A stretch of 64,000 nt of DNA from Phorcus lineatus (lineage: Eukaryota > Mollusca > Gastropoda > Trochida > Trochidae), in contig OV121093.1 of assembly GCA_921293015.1 (NCBI GenBank), forward strand, positions 23,136,622 through 23,200,621, written 5' to 3'. The notes beneath the pieces are model-generated. The model was not told where the DNA came from. It made no database searches and saw only the letters and a program-made list of their open reading frames with translations. Shown piece by piece: positions 63,531 through 64,000 of this stretch. The translations under genes and the position numbers were made by a program. Position 1 is the first letter of the stretch. Each line of letters begins with the position of its first letter.

Positions 63531-64000
63531 CTAAGTTGTATTATTTGTGCCCAATCTTTTATGTTGAATTGATATGTTTATATTATGATTTATCCATGGA
63601 TATACCATCGAATACAAGCAGAATGAAATCATGATTTTTAACGGTGATATCATAAAAAAAATCAACATTAAAATGGAATTTCTATTCACTATAAAACTTA
63701 TGCATTAAAGGAAACATACTTGATAACATATTATTAATTAAATTCTGACCACATGGCTATCATCATTAGTGAAAAATTATATATTTCCATTTTCTTCTTT
63801 CAATTTCATTTTCAAATTCCTTTTCTCAAATTAATCATAATTTCTTAATCCTCAGAGGTTACGCTTTAGGCACTTTTATCCTTGATGTATTACGTTACTA
63901 ATACAAATCCCATTTTAATCATGTTATTATCATTATTTTGAAATAATAGAAAGTGATAGTCGGTGTATCTGTTCATTTACGAGACCTTAAGTTTATTCTA
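63531..64000. other. Intergenic or intronic, nothing recognised
   Basis: AT-rich; no exon or repeat seen up to the window edge. Confidence 0.5.

Overview
The window looks like AT-rich nuclear DNA from an invertebrate animal, most probably a marine mollusc. This is inferred from three things: the mix of 5'-truncated CR1/Jockey-type non-LTR retrotransposons, the many short interspersed and tandem repeats, and one exon that resembles the P2X7 'ballast' domain genes expanded in marine invertebrates. There are no operons, long open frames of cellular genes, rRNA genes, convincing tRNA genes or CRISPR arrays. Most open frames in the window are 60-80 codons long, which is what chance gives in DNA of this composition.

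Layout. Positions 1-7.7 kb are mostly unannotated, with a small TIR-bearing element (1933-2278), a 150-bp (TC)n microsatellite and a solitary non-LTR 3' tail (6240-6298). From 7.70 to 9.65 kb a pair of inverted repeats about 80 bp long brackets a candidate P2X7-ballast-like first exon (8166-8359). From 11.44 to about 14.1 kb, on the minus strand, lies a multiply frameshifted non-LTR retrotransposon that keeps the end of its endonuclease, its reverse transcriptase and its C-terminal Cys/His motif. From 15 to 32 kb there are dispersed repeats, a 125-bp tandem duplication and long stretches with nothing recognisable. From 32 to 40 kb there are two oppositely oriented CACTG-starting small elements, a repeat pair with a 20-G run, and a minus-strand non-LTR 3' fragment (34911-35480). 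From 41 to 53 kb there is a large diverged direct duplication (41.39-43.69 and 51.36-52.88 kb), a 133-bp inverted repeat of about 90% identity, a second copy of the TIR element, and the best preserved gene-like object, a 473-codon RT fragment (48703-50124). From 53 to 57 kb there is a 15-copy 57-bp satellite with a five-unit higher-order period, a direct repeat pair, and an ACGTC-rich palindromic cluster. The rest is repeat-poor, with a (TA)n and a poly-C tract.

The retroelement remnants belong together. Three independent copies end in the same architecture: a GGCC-loop-GGCC hairpin, then AATAAA, then a short microsatellite-like tail. None encodes a complete protein, so mobility would depend on other copies. 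The strongest leads for something undescribed are the inverted-repeat-bracketed ballast-like exon, the shared 3' hairpin, the hairpin-bearing satellite with its higher-order period, and the young inverted duplication at 47.2/48.4 kb. All sequence comparisons were done by eye, and repeat boundaries are approximate.
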